A DNA stretch of 64,000 nt from an uncultured Spirochaetaceae bacterium (GCA_902792795.1 CADBBB010000002.1:47326-111325); one strand, 5' to 3'. Shown: positions 1 through 9,970, counted from the stretch's first letter. Notes: a model not told the origin generated them from the letters alone. A program made the numbers and translations.

Positions 1-2
1 CC

Positions 3-1751
3 GTAAAGGTTTCTGACAATAAAGACAGTATGCAGATTGTTGAAAGCGGTGTGCGTGAATTCTTACAAAAATATAAAGACACCGTTTACGACCGCTCGCC
101 ACGCACACTACAGGCTAAACTTGCAGTTTATTGCGGAAAAGGAATAGATTTTCTTGAAGAAGAAGTTTATCCATTTATTTCAAATCTCATCATGGAGTAC
201 GGACTGAATCCTAATGAGCATATTTTACGCTATCATGACGGAAATAAAAATCATCCTAAGCCACAGGATAGTGATTATCAGTTCAGGATCCTTGATAGAA
301 GTGAATCAAAAATACGAATAATTCTCCTTTGTCAGATTGGAAAAGAAGGATGGAACTGCAGGAGCCTTGCAGGGGTGATTCTTTCGCAAGAGGGGGATTG
401 TCCTACAAATATGGTTTTGCAAACTTCATGTAGATGTTTACGTCAGGTGGAGCGTGGTAAAAAAGAAACTGCCTTAATATATTTAAATGAGACAAATGCG
501 GAAAAACTAAAAAAGCAACTTGAGCAACAGCAGCATATCAATCTTGATGAATTCCAGAAGGGCTCAAGAGGTGCTACCGAAACGCTTAACAGATATAATC
601 GTAGTGAGCATTTAAAGCTTCCTCCAATACCGCTGTATCAATATTCAATTAAATATGACACTCTGCTTGTGGAAGAGCCTGATACTGAAAATGTTATTTC
701 AAATGCTGTAAAAAATTCTGAGCAGAAAGCAGTTATAAATAAACAGTTTGATGTCAGGAAAGCAGATTTCACAAATATCGATATTGATTCTTCTGAGCAT
801 GGAAAACTTCCGGCACGATACAATACTTGGCTTTATGAAATAGCGAGAGAGAGTTTTGGTTTTGTAACAATTGCAAAACTCCATGAACATGACAAGGCAT
901 TGCGCAAGGTCTTTAATGAAGTCTCATATAAAGCTGATGGCGAGATATATTTCAGTTCTCATTATGACATACAAAAATTAAATTCACTTATCAGAACTGC
1001 CTTTTATGAAAAACGAGATTTTTCTGTCAGGGAAGAGTTTATAAAAGAATCAGTAAGATTGCTGTGCATAGAACAGTTTTCGCCACAAGTCGAAGTTGCG
1101 TCATCTAAAATTAAGGATTATTATCCTGAAGAAAACGAAGTTCAAAAGATAATTGACGCAGATAAATCTGGAAAAACTGAAATTGATGAAAAGACAAAAG
1201 CTGCCGTTACAGCTCTCCGTGCAGCAGGTTTGAACAAAGAGGCTGTTGATATTGAAAATAAGGCTTGCCCTTATCCAAATAAAGACCGGACTTTTCATTA
1301 CCTTCCATATAAAACAGACAGTTCTTTTGAACAGAAATTTCTTGACGAAGTATTAAAGGAAGAGTGTGTATCAAAATACAATCTTGAAGTTTATTATAAC
1401 GGAGACCGCACGCTGACTGATTTTAGGATTCATTGCTACAAAAAGAATAGCGGTAAAAAGTCCTGGGCTAATGTGGGTGAATATACACCTGACTTTATCA
1501 TCTTGCAAAGGAAATCAGAAAACGAAGTTGGAAAAGTTTTAATTGTTGAAACAAAAGGCAGCTTATATGCAAATGACCCGAATTTCATTGCCCGCAGGGA
1601 ATTTGTTGAGCAGTATTTTATAAAGATGAACAATGAAAAAACAGGCGCTGAAAAATTCTCATATCTTTATCTGCAAGATAATGAGTCGGACGAAGAAAGA
1701 ATTAAAAAGACAATCATCCATGTTAATGCATTTTTTGGGGAGGAAATGTAA
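3..1751 (+). CDS. Type III restriction enzyme, Res subunit (5'-truncated by window edge)
   Basis: The reading frame is open from the first bases of the window, so the true start and the N-terminal helicase motifs lie outside; about 580 residues remain of a family that is usually 900-1000. What remains shows the SF2 helicase end: GKEGWNC followed by the Q..CRCLRQV segment (motifs V/VI, about 105-140 residues after the ATG at position 30). A C-terminal PD-(D/E)xK nuclease site follows, with TPDF and then VETKG (Asp 488, Glu 507, Lys 509 counted from that ATG). In the family, Res translocates and cuts DNA in complex with Mod. The partner Mod is at 3722-5590, separated by two accessory genes. The stop codon directly abuts the next start, so the genes are co-translated. 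Low GC suggests acquisition. Confidence 0.9.
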   Translation, partial: VKVSDNKDSMQIVESGVREFLQKYKDTVYDRSPRTLQAKLAVYCGKGIDFLEEEVYPFISNLIMEYGLNPNEHILRYHDGNKNHPKPQDSDYQFRILDRSESKIRIILLCQIGKEGWNCRSLAGVILSQEGDCPTNMVLQTSCRCLRQVERGKKETALIYLNETNAEKLKKQLEQQQHINLDEFQKGSRGATETLNRYNRSEHLKLPPIPLYQYSIKYDTLLVEEPDTENVISNAVKNSEQKAVINKQFDVRKADFTNIDIDSSEHGKLPARYNTWLYEIARESFGFVTIAKLHEHDKALRKVFNEVSYKADGEIYFSSHYDIQKLNSLIRTAFYEKRDFSVREEFIKESVRLLCIEQFSPQVEVASSKIKDYYPEENEVQKIIDADKSGKTEIDEKTKAAVTALRAAGLNKEAVDIENKACPYPNKDRTFHYLPYKTDSSFEQKFLDEVLKEECVSKYNLEVYYNGDRTLTDFRIHCYKKNSGKKSWANVGEYTPDFIILQRKSENEVGKVLIVETKGSLYANDPNFIARREFVEQYFIKMNNEKTGAEKFSYLYLQDNESDEERIKKTIIHVNAFFGEEM

Positions 1752-2786
1752 ATGGCAAAGAAGCAAAAAAAAGAAGTTACAATTAGAAGTTCCGCCGCTG
1801 AATATCTTACTTACATTGCAGCAACAGGTGATTCTCCTGAAAGTTATGAAATGAGATATGAAGACGAGAATATCTGGCTGACCCAAAAAATGATGGCAGC
1901 TTTATATGATGTTGATGTTGCAAATATAAATTATCATCTTAAAAAAATCTATGACGATGGAGAATTAACAAAAGAGGCAACTATTAAAAATTTTTTAATA
2001 GTTCAAAATGAGGGAACCCGAACTGTTTCTCGTGAGGTTGTGCACTATAATCTTCAGATGATTATTGCTGTTGGTTTTAAAGTAAATAATGAGCGTGCCG
2101 TTAGGTTTAGAAAATGGGCTGGTCAAATTGTCAAGGATTACACAATTCAAGGCTGGACAATGGACAAAGAGCGACTGAAAAAAGGACACATGTTTACAGA
2201 TGAATATTTTGAGCGCCAGCTCCAACAAATCAGGGAAATAAGGCTTTCAGAAAGAAAGTTTTATCAAAAGGTTACTGACTTATATGCGACGGCCTTTGAT
2301 TATGACAAGGATGCTGCTACAACAAAAGAATTCTTTAAGATGGTGCAGAATAAAATGCATTATGCTGTACACAGGCATACGGCAGCAGAACTAATTGTTG
2401 AGCGTGCGGATTCAAAAAAAGAACACATGGGACTTACAACTTGGGAAAATGCACCTTCTGGAAAAATCATAAAAGCAGACGTAACTATTGCAAAAAACTA
2501 TTTATCAGAAAAGGAAATGAGTTTTATGGAGAGACTTGTTTCTTTATATCTTGATTATGCCGAATTACAGGCAGAGCGACACATTCCTATGAGCATGGAA
2601 GATTGGGCAAAACGTTTGGATGGTTTTTTGGAATTCAACGGAAATGAAATTTTAACAGGACCAGGAAAAATAAGCGCAGAACAGGCAAAGCTTCATGCGG
2701 AAAGCGAATTTGAAAAATACAGAATTGTACAGGATAGATTGTTTAAGAGCGATTATGATTTGTTCTTAGAGGAGCTTGAAAAATGA
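1752..2786 (+). CDS. RhuM-family protein in the type III R-M operon
   Basis: A 344-residue protein with the hallmarks of the RhuM (virulence RhuM) family: an N-terminal segment with WLTQ..MA.LYDV...N...H, then an ERAVRFRKWA segment, and a C-terminal Fic/Doc-like helical region (HRHTAAELI...DYAE.QAER). The family is common inside restriction-modification and other defence loci; its molecular role is not settled. The ATG follows the res stop with no gap, and GGGGAGG at the end of res serves as its ribosome site. It overlaps the next gene by 4 bases. Its position between res and mod suggests it is carried as a defence accessory (inference). Confidence 0.85.
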   Translation: MAKKQKKEVTIRSSAAEYLTYIAATGDSPESYEMRYEDENIWLTQKMMAALYDVDVANINYHLKKIYDDGELTKEATIKNFLIVQNEGTRTVSREVVHYNLQMIIAVGFKVNNERAVRFRKWAGQIVKDYTIQGWTMDKERLKKGHMFTDEYFERQLQQIREIRLSERKFYQKVTDLYATAFDYDKDAATTKEFFKMVQNKMHYAVHRHTAAELIVERADSKKEHMGLTTWENAPSGKIIKADVTIAKNYLSEKEMSFMERLVSLYLDYAELQAERHIPMSMEDWAKRLDGFLEFNGNEILTGPGKISAEQAKLHAESEFEKYRIVQDRLFKSDYDLFLEELEK

Positions 2787-3706
2787 TTTTTGAACTATTC
2801 TCTCAACGGAATGCAGAAAAAAAAGATATTGATGTATATGAATATGAAAATTTTCCTCAAGAATTTCGAAACCAAGTATTTTTTATCATTTCTGATTTTG
2901 TCAGTTTGTATAAAGATAACTATAAAAATTCTCCAAAAATTATTTATACAAACATTTATGACATATATATACGCCAAAAAGGCTTAAAAGAACTAATTGA
3001 TTATGGTAGAAATAACTCTGTAGAATATGAAATAGAAATCTTTATTAGCCAATCTGAAGGGAAAGATTTTATTGACTTTATCGACCTAACTTTTCAATGC
3101 ATCGATAAAGTCTTAAGAAATCAAAGTTTTCATGGATACAGTTCTGCTCATGAAGGAGAAAATGAACAGGCTGACAATGCAATAAAAGAATTAAATTACC
3201 GTTTGCGACAACATGGCCTTGGATATGAATTTGTGGATGGACAAATAATAAAAAAATCAAATGAACTTATTCACCAAGAGATTGTAAAACCTGCTTTGGT
3301 ATTACTGCATAATAAAAAATTCAAAGGTGCAGAGGATGAGTTCTTAAAAGCATTTGAAGATTATAAAAATGGTAATAATAAAGATGCTTTAATGAATGCT
3401 CAAAGGGCTTTTGAAAGTACAATGAAATGCATTTGTAAAGAGAAAAAGATTTTTTATAAGGAAGAGGATACTTCAAGAGCATTGGTAAAGCATCTTATCG
3501 AAAATGGATTTTTACCGGCATACCAAGATAGTTTTATGAATAATCTCGAACAAGTTTTAAGTGGTGGTCTGCCAACAGTTAGAAATAAAGAAGCTGGACA
3601 TGGGCAGGGAGATGAAGTTAAAACGGTAGATAATACGCTTGTTGAATATGCAATTCATTTGGCCGCAACAAATATTGTTTATCTAGTATCATTATTAAAA
3701 AAATAA
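2783..3706 (+). CDS. STM4504/CBY_0614-type protein with AbiJ-N4-like N-terminus
   Basis: A 307-residue, very AT-rich gene starting inside the RhuM stop (ATGA overlap). The N-terminal part (FSQRNAEK..., EYENFPQEFRNQVF) resembles the AbiJ N-terminal domain 4 found in the STM4504/CBY_0614 family. The C-terminal part carries a helical module ending in RNKEAGHGQG, seen in abortive-infection C-terminal and HEPN-like proteins. Family members occur in defence islands; I infer an abortive-infection role, not shown here. No transmembrane segment or signal peptide is visible. It is followed 15 bases later by the methyltransferase, with a GGAG ribosome site in the gap. Confidence 0.7.
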   Translation: MIFELFSQRNAEKKDIDVYEYENFPQEFRNQVFFIISDFVSLYKDNYKNSPKIIYTNIYDIYIRQKGLKELIDYGRNNSVEYEIEIFISQSEGKDFIDFIDLTFQCIDKVLRNQSFHGYSSAHEGENEQADNAIKELNYRLRQHGLGYEFVDGQIIKKSNELIHQEIVKPALVLLHNKKFKGAEDEFLKAFEDYKNGNNKDALMNAQRAFESTMKCICKEKKIFYKEEDTSRALVKHLIENGFLPAYQDSFMNNLEQVLSGGLPTVRNKEAGHGQGDEVKTVDNTLVEYAIHLAATNIVYLVSLLKK

Positions 3707-3721
3707 AACAGGAGACCACAA

Positions 3722-5590
3722 ATGTCAATTAAATACATTCCATACACTCCAGAGACAATAGAAGGGCAGGCTCTTCTTGATAATTTTACCCGCACTCTCC
3801 GTTATAAGGGAAACTACGACATAAAAGGCAAACTTGTGCGTGGTATGCCCTTGTACGAAATGCAGACTGTTGAAACTGTAGGGGAAGCTGAAAAGGCAAA
3901 AGAAAACCTTGTGATTCGCGGGGAATGTGTTTCTGCGTGTGCCTATCTTAAAGAAAAAGGTATTCTTGTTGATTTAATTTACATTGACCCGCCCTTTGCA
4001 AGCGGAGCTGATTATTCCAAGACCGTTTACATCCGTCAGAATCCCAAACTGGCAAAGGCTTTGAAGCAGGCAGAAGAAGAACTTGATATTGAAGAACTGA
4101 AAAGTTTTGAAGAAAAAATGTACGGCGATGTTTGGGATAAAGAAAAATACTTGAACTGGATGTATGAAAATCTCTGCGCCATAAAAAGTGTAATGAGCGA
4201 AACGGCCAGCATTTATGTACATTTGGATTATCATATCGGTCATTATGTAAAAATCTTGATGGATGAAATTTTTGGTGAAGATAATTTTAGGAATGAAATT
4301 ATTTGGTATTACTATAATAAAATGCAAGGAAATGTTAATCGTTTTGCATCAAATCATGATTCGATTTATGTGTATGCAAAATCAGATGATTTTGTTTTTA
4401 ATCAAATTCGAGAACAACGTGAATCTTCTGTAAAGCAAATCAAGAGAATCTGGGATAAGGCTTCTCAAAAATTGGTTAATGCAAAGGATGAGAATGGTAA
4501 AGTTATTTATCAAGATTCAACGGAAAAGACTGTTGATGATGTTTGGCGATTATCAATGCTTCAGCCAGCGGATAAGGAAGAGCCGGTTGGTTACGCCACC
4601 CAAAAACCAGAAGCCTTGCTTGAACGCATTATCAAAGCCTCTTCTGATGAAAATATGCTCGTAGCAGACTTCTTTGGTGGTTCTGGGGTTACAGCAGCTG
4701 TCGCAAACAAACTTAACCGTCGCTTCATTCACTGTGATGTCGGCATCAATTCTATTCAGACTAGTCGCGACCGTTTGATTGCTCAAAAAGATACTCCGGC
4801 CTCTTTCTCTGTTCTTGAAATAAAAGATGGTATTTCACTTTTCCGTAATCCTGTTCAGACAATGGAAAAACTAAAGTCTCTTGTTCCTGGGCTTGGAAAA
4901 ATGGAAGGCCTTTCAGGCTTTTGGGCGGGCTGTATAGAAAGCATAAAAGACGGTACTGTTCCAGTGTATCTTCCTGACTTAAAAAACAGTGAATGCAAGA
5001 TTTTGGACAAGCCTTTTATGAGCCGCATTCTGCATGAGCATCTTGGAAATCTTCCTTTTAATCCAAGTCGTGTCATAATTTATTATGTTGATGTGGCGGA
5101 CATTACAGAACTTGAAGATTTTGTAAAAGCAGATAAGTCAACTCTAGCAAAAATTGAATTTCGAGATTTAAAGCAACTGCTTGATGAGATTGTAATTGAA
5201 GATTCTGTTGATTTTGAAGTGAGCGAAGTTCAGGAAGAACTTATCCCGGAATACAAAGTAACTATAAAATCATTTATGAGTGACCGCGTTTTGCGCCACA
5301 TAAACGACTATAATCAAAAATGTGAACTCAATTCAAAAGGTAAAAAATTTAAACCGATTGTCATATCAGAAGAAGGCTTGGAACTCATTGAATGGCTTTC
5401 CGTTGATTGTACCAATGCAGAAGGAGAATGGAAAAGCGATTCTGAAATCAAAATAGATAAACTTGGCTTTGTAATAAAGAATGGCATAAAAACAAAAGAT
5501 TTTTGGGATGCTGAAATCAAAAGCGAGAAGAAACCACTGAGGTTGAAAATCAGAAATATCTGTGGTGATGAGAGTGTGTGGAAAGTATAA
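3722..5590 (+). CDS. Type III DNA adenine methyltransferase, Mod subunit
   Basis: A 622-residue beta-class N6-adenine methyltransferase. Motif IV DPPF is at residues 89-92 and the AdoMet motif DFFGGSGVT at about 316-324, the IV-before-I order of beta-class and type III Mod enzymes. The long segment between them and the C-terminal half would hold the target recognition domain. Mod modifies one strand of an asymmetric site and directs the Res partner upstream. Usual type III loci are mod then res; here res comes first with two genes inserted between. Ribosome site AGGAG lies just upstream of the ATG. The target sequence cannot be read from the protein. Confidence 0.9.
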   Translation: MSIKYIPYTPETIEGQALLDNFTRTLRYKGNYDIKGKLVRGMPLYEMQTVETVGEAEKAKENLVIRGECVSACAYLKEKGILVDLIYIDPPFASGADYSKTVYIRQNPKLAKALKQAEEELDIEELKSFEEKMYGDVWDKEKYLNWMYENLCAIKSVMSETASIYVHLDYHIGHYVKILMDEIFGEDNFRNEIIWYYYNKMQGNVNRFASNHDSIYVYAKSDDFVFNQIREQRESSVKQIKRIWDKASQKLVNAKDENGKVIYQDSTEKTVDDVWRLSMLQPADKEEPVGYATQKPEALLERIIKASSDENMLVADFFGGSGVTAAVANKLNRRFIHCDVGINSIQTSRDRLIAQKDTPASFSVLEIKDGISLFRNPVQTMEKLKSLVPGLGKMEGLSGFWAGCIESIKDGTVPVYLPDLKNSECKILDKPFMSRILHEHLGNLPFNPSRVIIYYVDVADITELEDFVKADKSTLAKIEFRDLKQLLDEIVIEDSVDFEVSEVQEELIPEYKVTIKSFMSDRVLRHINDYNQKCELNSKGKKFKPIVISEEGLELIEWLSVDCTNAEGEWKSDSEIKIDKLGFVIKNGIKTKDFWDAEIKSEKKPLRLKIRNICGDESVWKV

Positions 5591-5605
5591 GGAGAAATGT
5601 AGCTT

Positions 5606-7393
5606 ATGAAGAAATTTTTTTCAGGGGTTTTAGGAACTGTTATTGCAGGTTCACTTGTAGCATTGTTCACTTTGTACATAAACAAAGAAAAAATAGATGT
5701 AAAATATAATCTTTCAGCGCCAATTTCTATCCCATCTGAAAAAGATTATGTGCAACAGTTAAGAATCCAAAATGTTGGAAACGCAACTGCAGAAAACTTA
5801 GTAATTACATTGAATGGTAGTATTCAAAAATATGAAATAAAAAAATATTCAGAACAAGATAATATTCAAGAATTTGAACTGACTGATAGTAATGGGAAAC
5901 AGATTTGTTATTCAAAACTTCCAAAGGACGGTTCTATCATTATAACAATGAATATTAATGGTTCAGATTCCTTAAAAATAGATATTAAGCATGATAAAGG
6001 AAAAGCAACAGAAGTTTTTTCTTCTCAAACAAAGGTTGGATTTGCATTGATTTTTTTTGCTGTATCTATGTTGTTTTATTTGTTATTTGGTGTAAAAAAT
6101 CTTATCGACGATTATTGGATTACTTCTATTTTACAATATCACCGAAAGAAAATATTTTCTCGTGACAAACCATTTTTATTGTCAGAATCGCGATGGAAAG
6201 AAATACGAGGAATGGCAATTGAGAATGAAATAGCATCTATAAAAAGAGATTACTTCATTTCTGCAAAAGGATTGCAAGAGTCATCTGCCCTAAATTACTT
6301 GAATAATGATAAAATCAATAAATTAAAACTTGATAATGAGGAACAGAAAAAAATCATTTCAACTACAAAAGACTATTTCCTCAAAGAATTTCGAAATTTG
6401 CGTAACATGTTGTATGGCAAAAATGACTATGTGGAAATTCTTTCAATTATTAAACCAGATTCAGTAGAAGAATCTGATTGGCTAACAGAAAGAGAAAAAA
6501 TATTTTCATCATATGAAGAATTTATAAAATCTAGATGTTATGATATTTACAATGTTTCGAAAACTGATCAATTTATTAAAGATGCATTAGATATAAATAC
6601 AATTTCTGATATAGAAAAAAATAAAATTAAGCAAGATATAGAACAGTGGTGGTTAAAAAATCTAGAGCAATGGATAAGGGGGTTGGCATCTGATTCTGGT
6701 AAAAATTATATAGAGCAGATTTTTCAAACAAAGAAACCAGATTGTTTTACTCCATCTGAATGGGAATCAATAAATAATACAGCAAATGATAAATACTTGG
6801 AAATCGTATTGTATGAACTTTTTTATTCATCGAAGGAAGACTATGAAAAATTGTTAAAAAATGAAAACTCAAAAATAAACAATCTACCTGATGATTGTCG
6901 TAAAAAAATAAGAAAATATGCAGAGCAATTATATTGCTTATCCATAATGGAAGACTCTTTTATTTTGTCATATGAAGAATTAGTAGATAAATATAATTTT
7001 GATTTATTTGATTCCAAGAGAATTATTAGGCTTATCCAATCAATTGATAAAAATCAATCAATAGAAAAACTTGTTAATTCTCCTGTAGAAAATATTAATA
7101 AATTAGATGTACCAAAAACTGTAGATGAATCATTTTGGAATTCAATAATTGAATATAGAACTCAGAAAGCTGAATTAAACAATAAACTACAAAAAATGAA
7201 TAGTGAAGAGTCAAAATTGAAATTGAAAATTGAAAAAGTTTCAAAACAATTAGACTTTATAAATTCATTTTTGGATTCTCCAGATACAATTGATAGAGTT
7301 GAAGATTATGATGATTTATTCTCAAAAGGTAATTATGAAAATTTGAAAAAGTTGAAAAATCTTTTTACTGATATTAATAAAACTGAGAACTAA
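5606..7393 (+). CDS. Unrecognised two-span membrane protein ending the type III operon
   Basis: A 595-residue protein I do not recognise. One hydrophobic span lies at about residues 5-26 and a second at about 144-163. The 115 residues between them look like an extracytoplasmic beta-sandwich (RIQNVGNATAENLVITLNG is typical of CARDB-like folds). The remaining 430 residues are cytoplasmic, helical and charged, with a coiled-coil-like stretch at about 525-570. The gene sits 15 bases after mod on the same strand and has the same low GC, so it belongs to the operon. A membrane-anchored effector or sensor is plausible but unproven. The ribosome site AAGGAG lies 11 bases before the ATG. Confidence 0.6.
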   Translation: MKKFFSGVLGTVIAGSLVALFTLYINKEKIDVKYNLSAPISIPSEKDYVQQLRIQNVGNATAENLVITLNGSIQKYEIKKYSEQDNIQEFELTDSNGKQICYSKLPKDGSIIITMNINGSDSLKIDIKHDKGKATEVFSSQTKVGFALIFFAVSMLFYLLFGVKNLIDDYWITSILQYHRKKIFSRDKPFLLSESRWKEIRGMAIENEIASIKRDYFISAKGLQESSALNYLNNDKINKLKLDNEEQKKIISTTKDYFLKEFRNLRNMLYGKNDYVEILSIIKPDSVEESDWLTEREKIFSSYEEFIKSRCYDIYNVSKTDQFIKDALDINTISDIEKNKIKQDIEQWWLKNLEQWIRGLASDSGKNYIEQIFQTKKPDCFTPSEWESINNTANDKYLEIVLYELFYSSKEDYEKLLKNENSKINNLPDDCRKKIRKYAEQLYCLSIMEDSFILSYEELVDKYNFDLFDSKRIIRLIQSIDKNQSIEKLVNSPVENINKLDVPKTVDESFWNSIIEYRTQKAELNNKLQKMNSEESKLKLKIEKVSKQLDFINSFLDSPDTIDRVEDYDDLFSKGNYENLKKLKNLFTDINKTEN

Positions 7394-7507
7394 AGGAGTT
7401 TTTTTATTAATATTGTATGTAAAAACATAATTTAGTCCCCACCCTTCACCCAACAAACACAGCCGCGCGTTTTTCTCAATCTGCTATGTTAACAAAACCC
7501 CGTGCCC

Positions 7508-8344
7508 CTACAGTTGCACGCCGCTCTCAATCTTTGCGTTGAACCGCTCCAGCTTCTTGCCGTCAAGCGGGTTGGGCTGGCCTTTGAGGACGGCGCGGAG
7601 GGCTTCCATTTCTTCGCCGGTAAAGGAAACCGCGCGGTTCATGTCGTTTTCAAAAGAGGCTACGGCCATAGGGCAAACTTTTCGGACTAGTTCCAGCATG
7701 ACTTGGGCGTATTGGCGGATTTCGTATTGGGCGTGGCCGTCCAAACGCAGCTTTAGGAAGCGGAACAAATTGTTCAAATCCATCTGCCAGTAAAATTCCG
7801 TGTAGAGCGAAAGCGGCAAGTTGATGCGGGCCACTTCGCGCGCAAGGCCTGTGTCCAGCAACTCTGAATACGAGTCGTATGAATCCTTTTGGCCTTTTTG
7901 GAGCGCGGCCTGGATTTCCTTGGCCTTGGCCTCGTCAAAGGGCTGGTCGCTGCGGCCCTGCTTGTTGTCCTTGCTTTGCGGCTCTATGTCCTTTGTTTCG
8001 GGAACGTAGAATTCGTCCTTCATGATTGAATAGCGGCCGCTCACTTCGTTCATGCGGCCAGTGCGGTGGCGAACCCATTGGCGCGCGACAAAAATCGGCA
8101 TCTTTACATGAAAGGTAAAGACAACTTGCTCAAAGGGCGAGGTGTGCTGGTGGCGCAAAAGGTAGTCGATAAGGCCCGCGTCCTGCGAAACGGTTTTTGT
8201 TCCGTTGCCGTATGACACGCGCGCCGATTGAACGATTCTCTGGTCGCTTCCCAAATAATCCACAAGGCGAACAAAGCCTTTGTCGAGAACCTTATATTCT
8301 TTGTCCAAAATTTCTTCCGCTTCGGGAACGACTGAATGCGCCAT
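7508..8344 (-). CDS. thyX: FAD-dependent thymidylate synthase
   Basis: A 278-residue flavoprotein that makes dTMP from dUMP with methylenetetrahydrofolate and NADPH. The ThyX signature RHR-x7-S (RHRTGRMNEVSGRY) is at residues 92-105, and FTFHVKMPIFVARQW precedes it as in the family. The longer open frame runs 27 codons upstream to 8425, but AGGAGG sits six bases before the ATG at 8344, so that start is chosen. The methylenetetrahydrofolate supplier folD lies at 26361-27254. It shares strand with hisG-hisB and may be read through from them across a 110-base gap. It borders the AT-rich defence operon. Confidence 0.96.
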   Translation of the reverse strand: MAHSVVPEAEEILDKEYKVLDKGFVRLVDYLGSDQRIVQSARVSYGNGTKTVSQDAGLIDYLLRHQHTSPFEQVVFTFHVKMPIFVARQWVRHRTGRMNEVSGRYSIMKDEFYVPETKDIEPQSKDNKQGRSDQPFDEAKAKEIQAALQKGQKDSYDSYSELLDTGLAREVARINLPLSLYTEFYWQMDLNNLFRFLKLRLDGHAQYEIRQYAQVMLELVRKVCPMAVASFENDMNRAVSFTGEEMEALRAVLKGQPNPLDGKKLERFNAKIESGVQL

Positions 8345-8454
8345 TTTATGCCTCCTAATATTACGGCTGTCCGCGCGAGTTTGGCTGCGAGCGCGGATGT
8401 TGCCGCTTATGCGGCCAGCAAACACTTATTGGCTTGCCAGCAATTTTTTTGCCG

Positions 8455-9075
8455 CTAAACTATTACGCCTTTTGTGCTTGGAACTTGTCCGCCGCGCCTG
8501 GGATCGATTTCCACCGCGGCGCGAATCGCGCGGGCGGCGGCCTTGAACAAGCCTTCGATTTTGTGGTGGTCGCTGCGGCCGCGAATTGTGTCCAAGTGCA
8601 AGTTGCATTTTGCGTTCTGGACAAAGCCGTTCCAAAAATCCTCAAAGCAGTCTGTTTGGAAGCTGGCTTCCTTTCCGTCCGCTCCTATGCTCACAAGCGG
8701 AATGCCTGTAAGAGCGGCCTCGCAAACCAAAAATGGGCGGCCGCCAAAATCAACCGCCGCGCGCAAAAGGCTTTCGTCCATCGGGAACAAAAAGCAGCCG
8801 CTGCGGTAAATGCCCGCGCAGTCGCCCAAGGCCTTGGCGAAGCACTGGCCCAAAACGATTCCGGTGTCTTCTATCGTGTGGTGCTGGTCAACGTTTAGGT
8901 CGCCCTTGATTGTTCCGCTAAGGTCAAACAAGCCGTGCTTGCAAAAAGAGCGCAGCATGTGGTCAAAAAATCCGATTGGATTTTGAACGTCGCACTTTCC
9001 GCTTCCGTCAAGGTTCAGCGTAAGAGTGATTTGCGTCTCGCCTGTCTCGCGCGTTACAGTCGCAGTTCTTTGCAT
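8455..9075 (-). CDS. hisB: Imidazoleglycerol-phosphate dehydratase
   Basis: A 206-residue enzyme of histidine synthesis that dehydrates imidazole glycerol phosphate. Metal-binding signatures are clear: FFDHML at about 36-41, DQHHTIED at 63-70, and SDHHKIE near 170. It is the stand-alone dehydratase form without a phosphatase domain. AGGAGG precedes the ATG. The start lies 14 bases after the hisG stop, so the two form an operon. No other his genes are in the window, so the pathway is dispersed. Confidence 0.96.
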   Translation of the reverse strand: MQRTATVTRETGETQITLTLNLDGSGKCDVQNPIGFFDHMLRSFCKHGLFDLSGTIKGDLNVDQHHTIEDTGIVLGQCFAKALGDCAGIYRSGCFLFPMDESLLRAAVDFGGRPFLVCEAALTGIPLVSIGADGKEASFQTDCFEDFWNGFVQNAKCNLHLDTIRGRSDHHKIEGLFKAAARAIRAAVEIDPRRGGQVPSTKGVIV

Positions 9076-9089
9076 CGCGTTCCTCCTTG

Positions 9090-9962
9090 TCAGGGCATAA
9101 CTTTGCGCAACTCGTATTCCAAAATGTCCGTCGCGCCAAGACTCTTGAGCTTTGGAAGCAGCGTGGGCACTTCCGACTTTTGAACGGCAATCTTTACCGC
9201 GAATCCGTTGTTGCCAAAAAGCGGCGAGATTGTCGGGCTCTTCATAGAAGGAAGGCCTTTGACCAATTTGTTGAAGTCTTTTTGCGAAACGTTCATTTCC
9301 AACATCACGCGGTCGCGGGCGCTAAGCACCGCTTCAAAGAGCATTTTAAGCTCCATGATTTTTTGCTTTTTTTGCGGATCCTTGAGCGCTTCTTTTGAGG
9401 CATACATTCTTGTGGAAGACTCCATCAAGGTGTCAACGATTTTAAGGTTGTTGGCTTTGAGCGACGAGCCTGTGCTTGTGTTGTCGATCAGGATTTGCGC
9501 CAACGAAGCCTCGTTGTCCTGGACAAAGCCTTCGCTTGTTCCCCAAGTGCGGAAAATAGTTCCGTTTATCTTTTTGTCCTTAAGCCACTTTTTGCTCAGG
9601 TTTTGGTATTCGGTCGCGATGGTCACGGGCTGCTTTGAAAGCTTTTCAAAGTTCACTGTGTTGGGAACGGCGGCCACGATTCTAACCGGGTCAAAGCCCA
9701 AGTCCATTATTTCGGTCACCTTGGACTGAACGCCGTTTTCGTAAACCCAATCCTTTCCGCTAAAGGCCACGTCCGCCTTGTCGCCCGCCAAAAGCGCGCT
9801 TGCGATTTGCGGCTTTACAACCTGAAAGGCCAAATCCTTTTGATTTGTTATCGGGAAGTAGGTTCTGTCCGGCAAGTAAATTGAAATGCCCACGTCTCCC
9901 AACAATTCGTAAACTGATTCATAAATGCGGCCCTTGGCCAAAAGAATTCTCAACTTTTCCAT
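9090..9962 (-). CDS. hisG: ATP phosphoribosyltransferase, long form
   Basis: A 290-residue enzyme for the first committed step of histidine synthesis (ATP plus PRPP). It opens with KLRILLAKGRIYE and has the PRPP-binding segment IDNTSTGSSLKANNL near 163-177. The C-terminal 80 residues form the regulatory domain of the long, HisZ-independent form, normally inhibited by histidine. A promoter (TTGAAC, 17 bp, TAGAAT) ends 8 nt before the ATG and no ribosome site is visible, so a leaderless mRNA is likely. hisB follows in the same operon. Confidence 0.95.
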   Translation of the reverse strand: MEKLRILLAKGRIYESVYELLGDVGISIYLPDRTYFPITNQKDLAFQVVKPQIASALLAGDKADVAFSGKDWVYENGVQSKVTEIMDLGFDPVRIVAAVPNTVNFEKLSKQPVTIATEYQNLSKKWLKDKKINGTIFRTWGTSEGFVQDNEASLAQILIDNTSTGSSLKANNLKIVDTLMESSTRMYASKEALKDPQKKQKIMELKMLFEAVLSARDRVMLEMNVSQKDFNKLVKGLPSMKSPTISPLFGNNGFAVKIAVQKSEVPTLLPKLKSLGATDILEYELRKVMP

Positions 9963-9970
9963 AATTTTCT

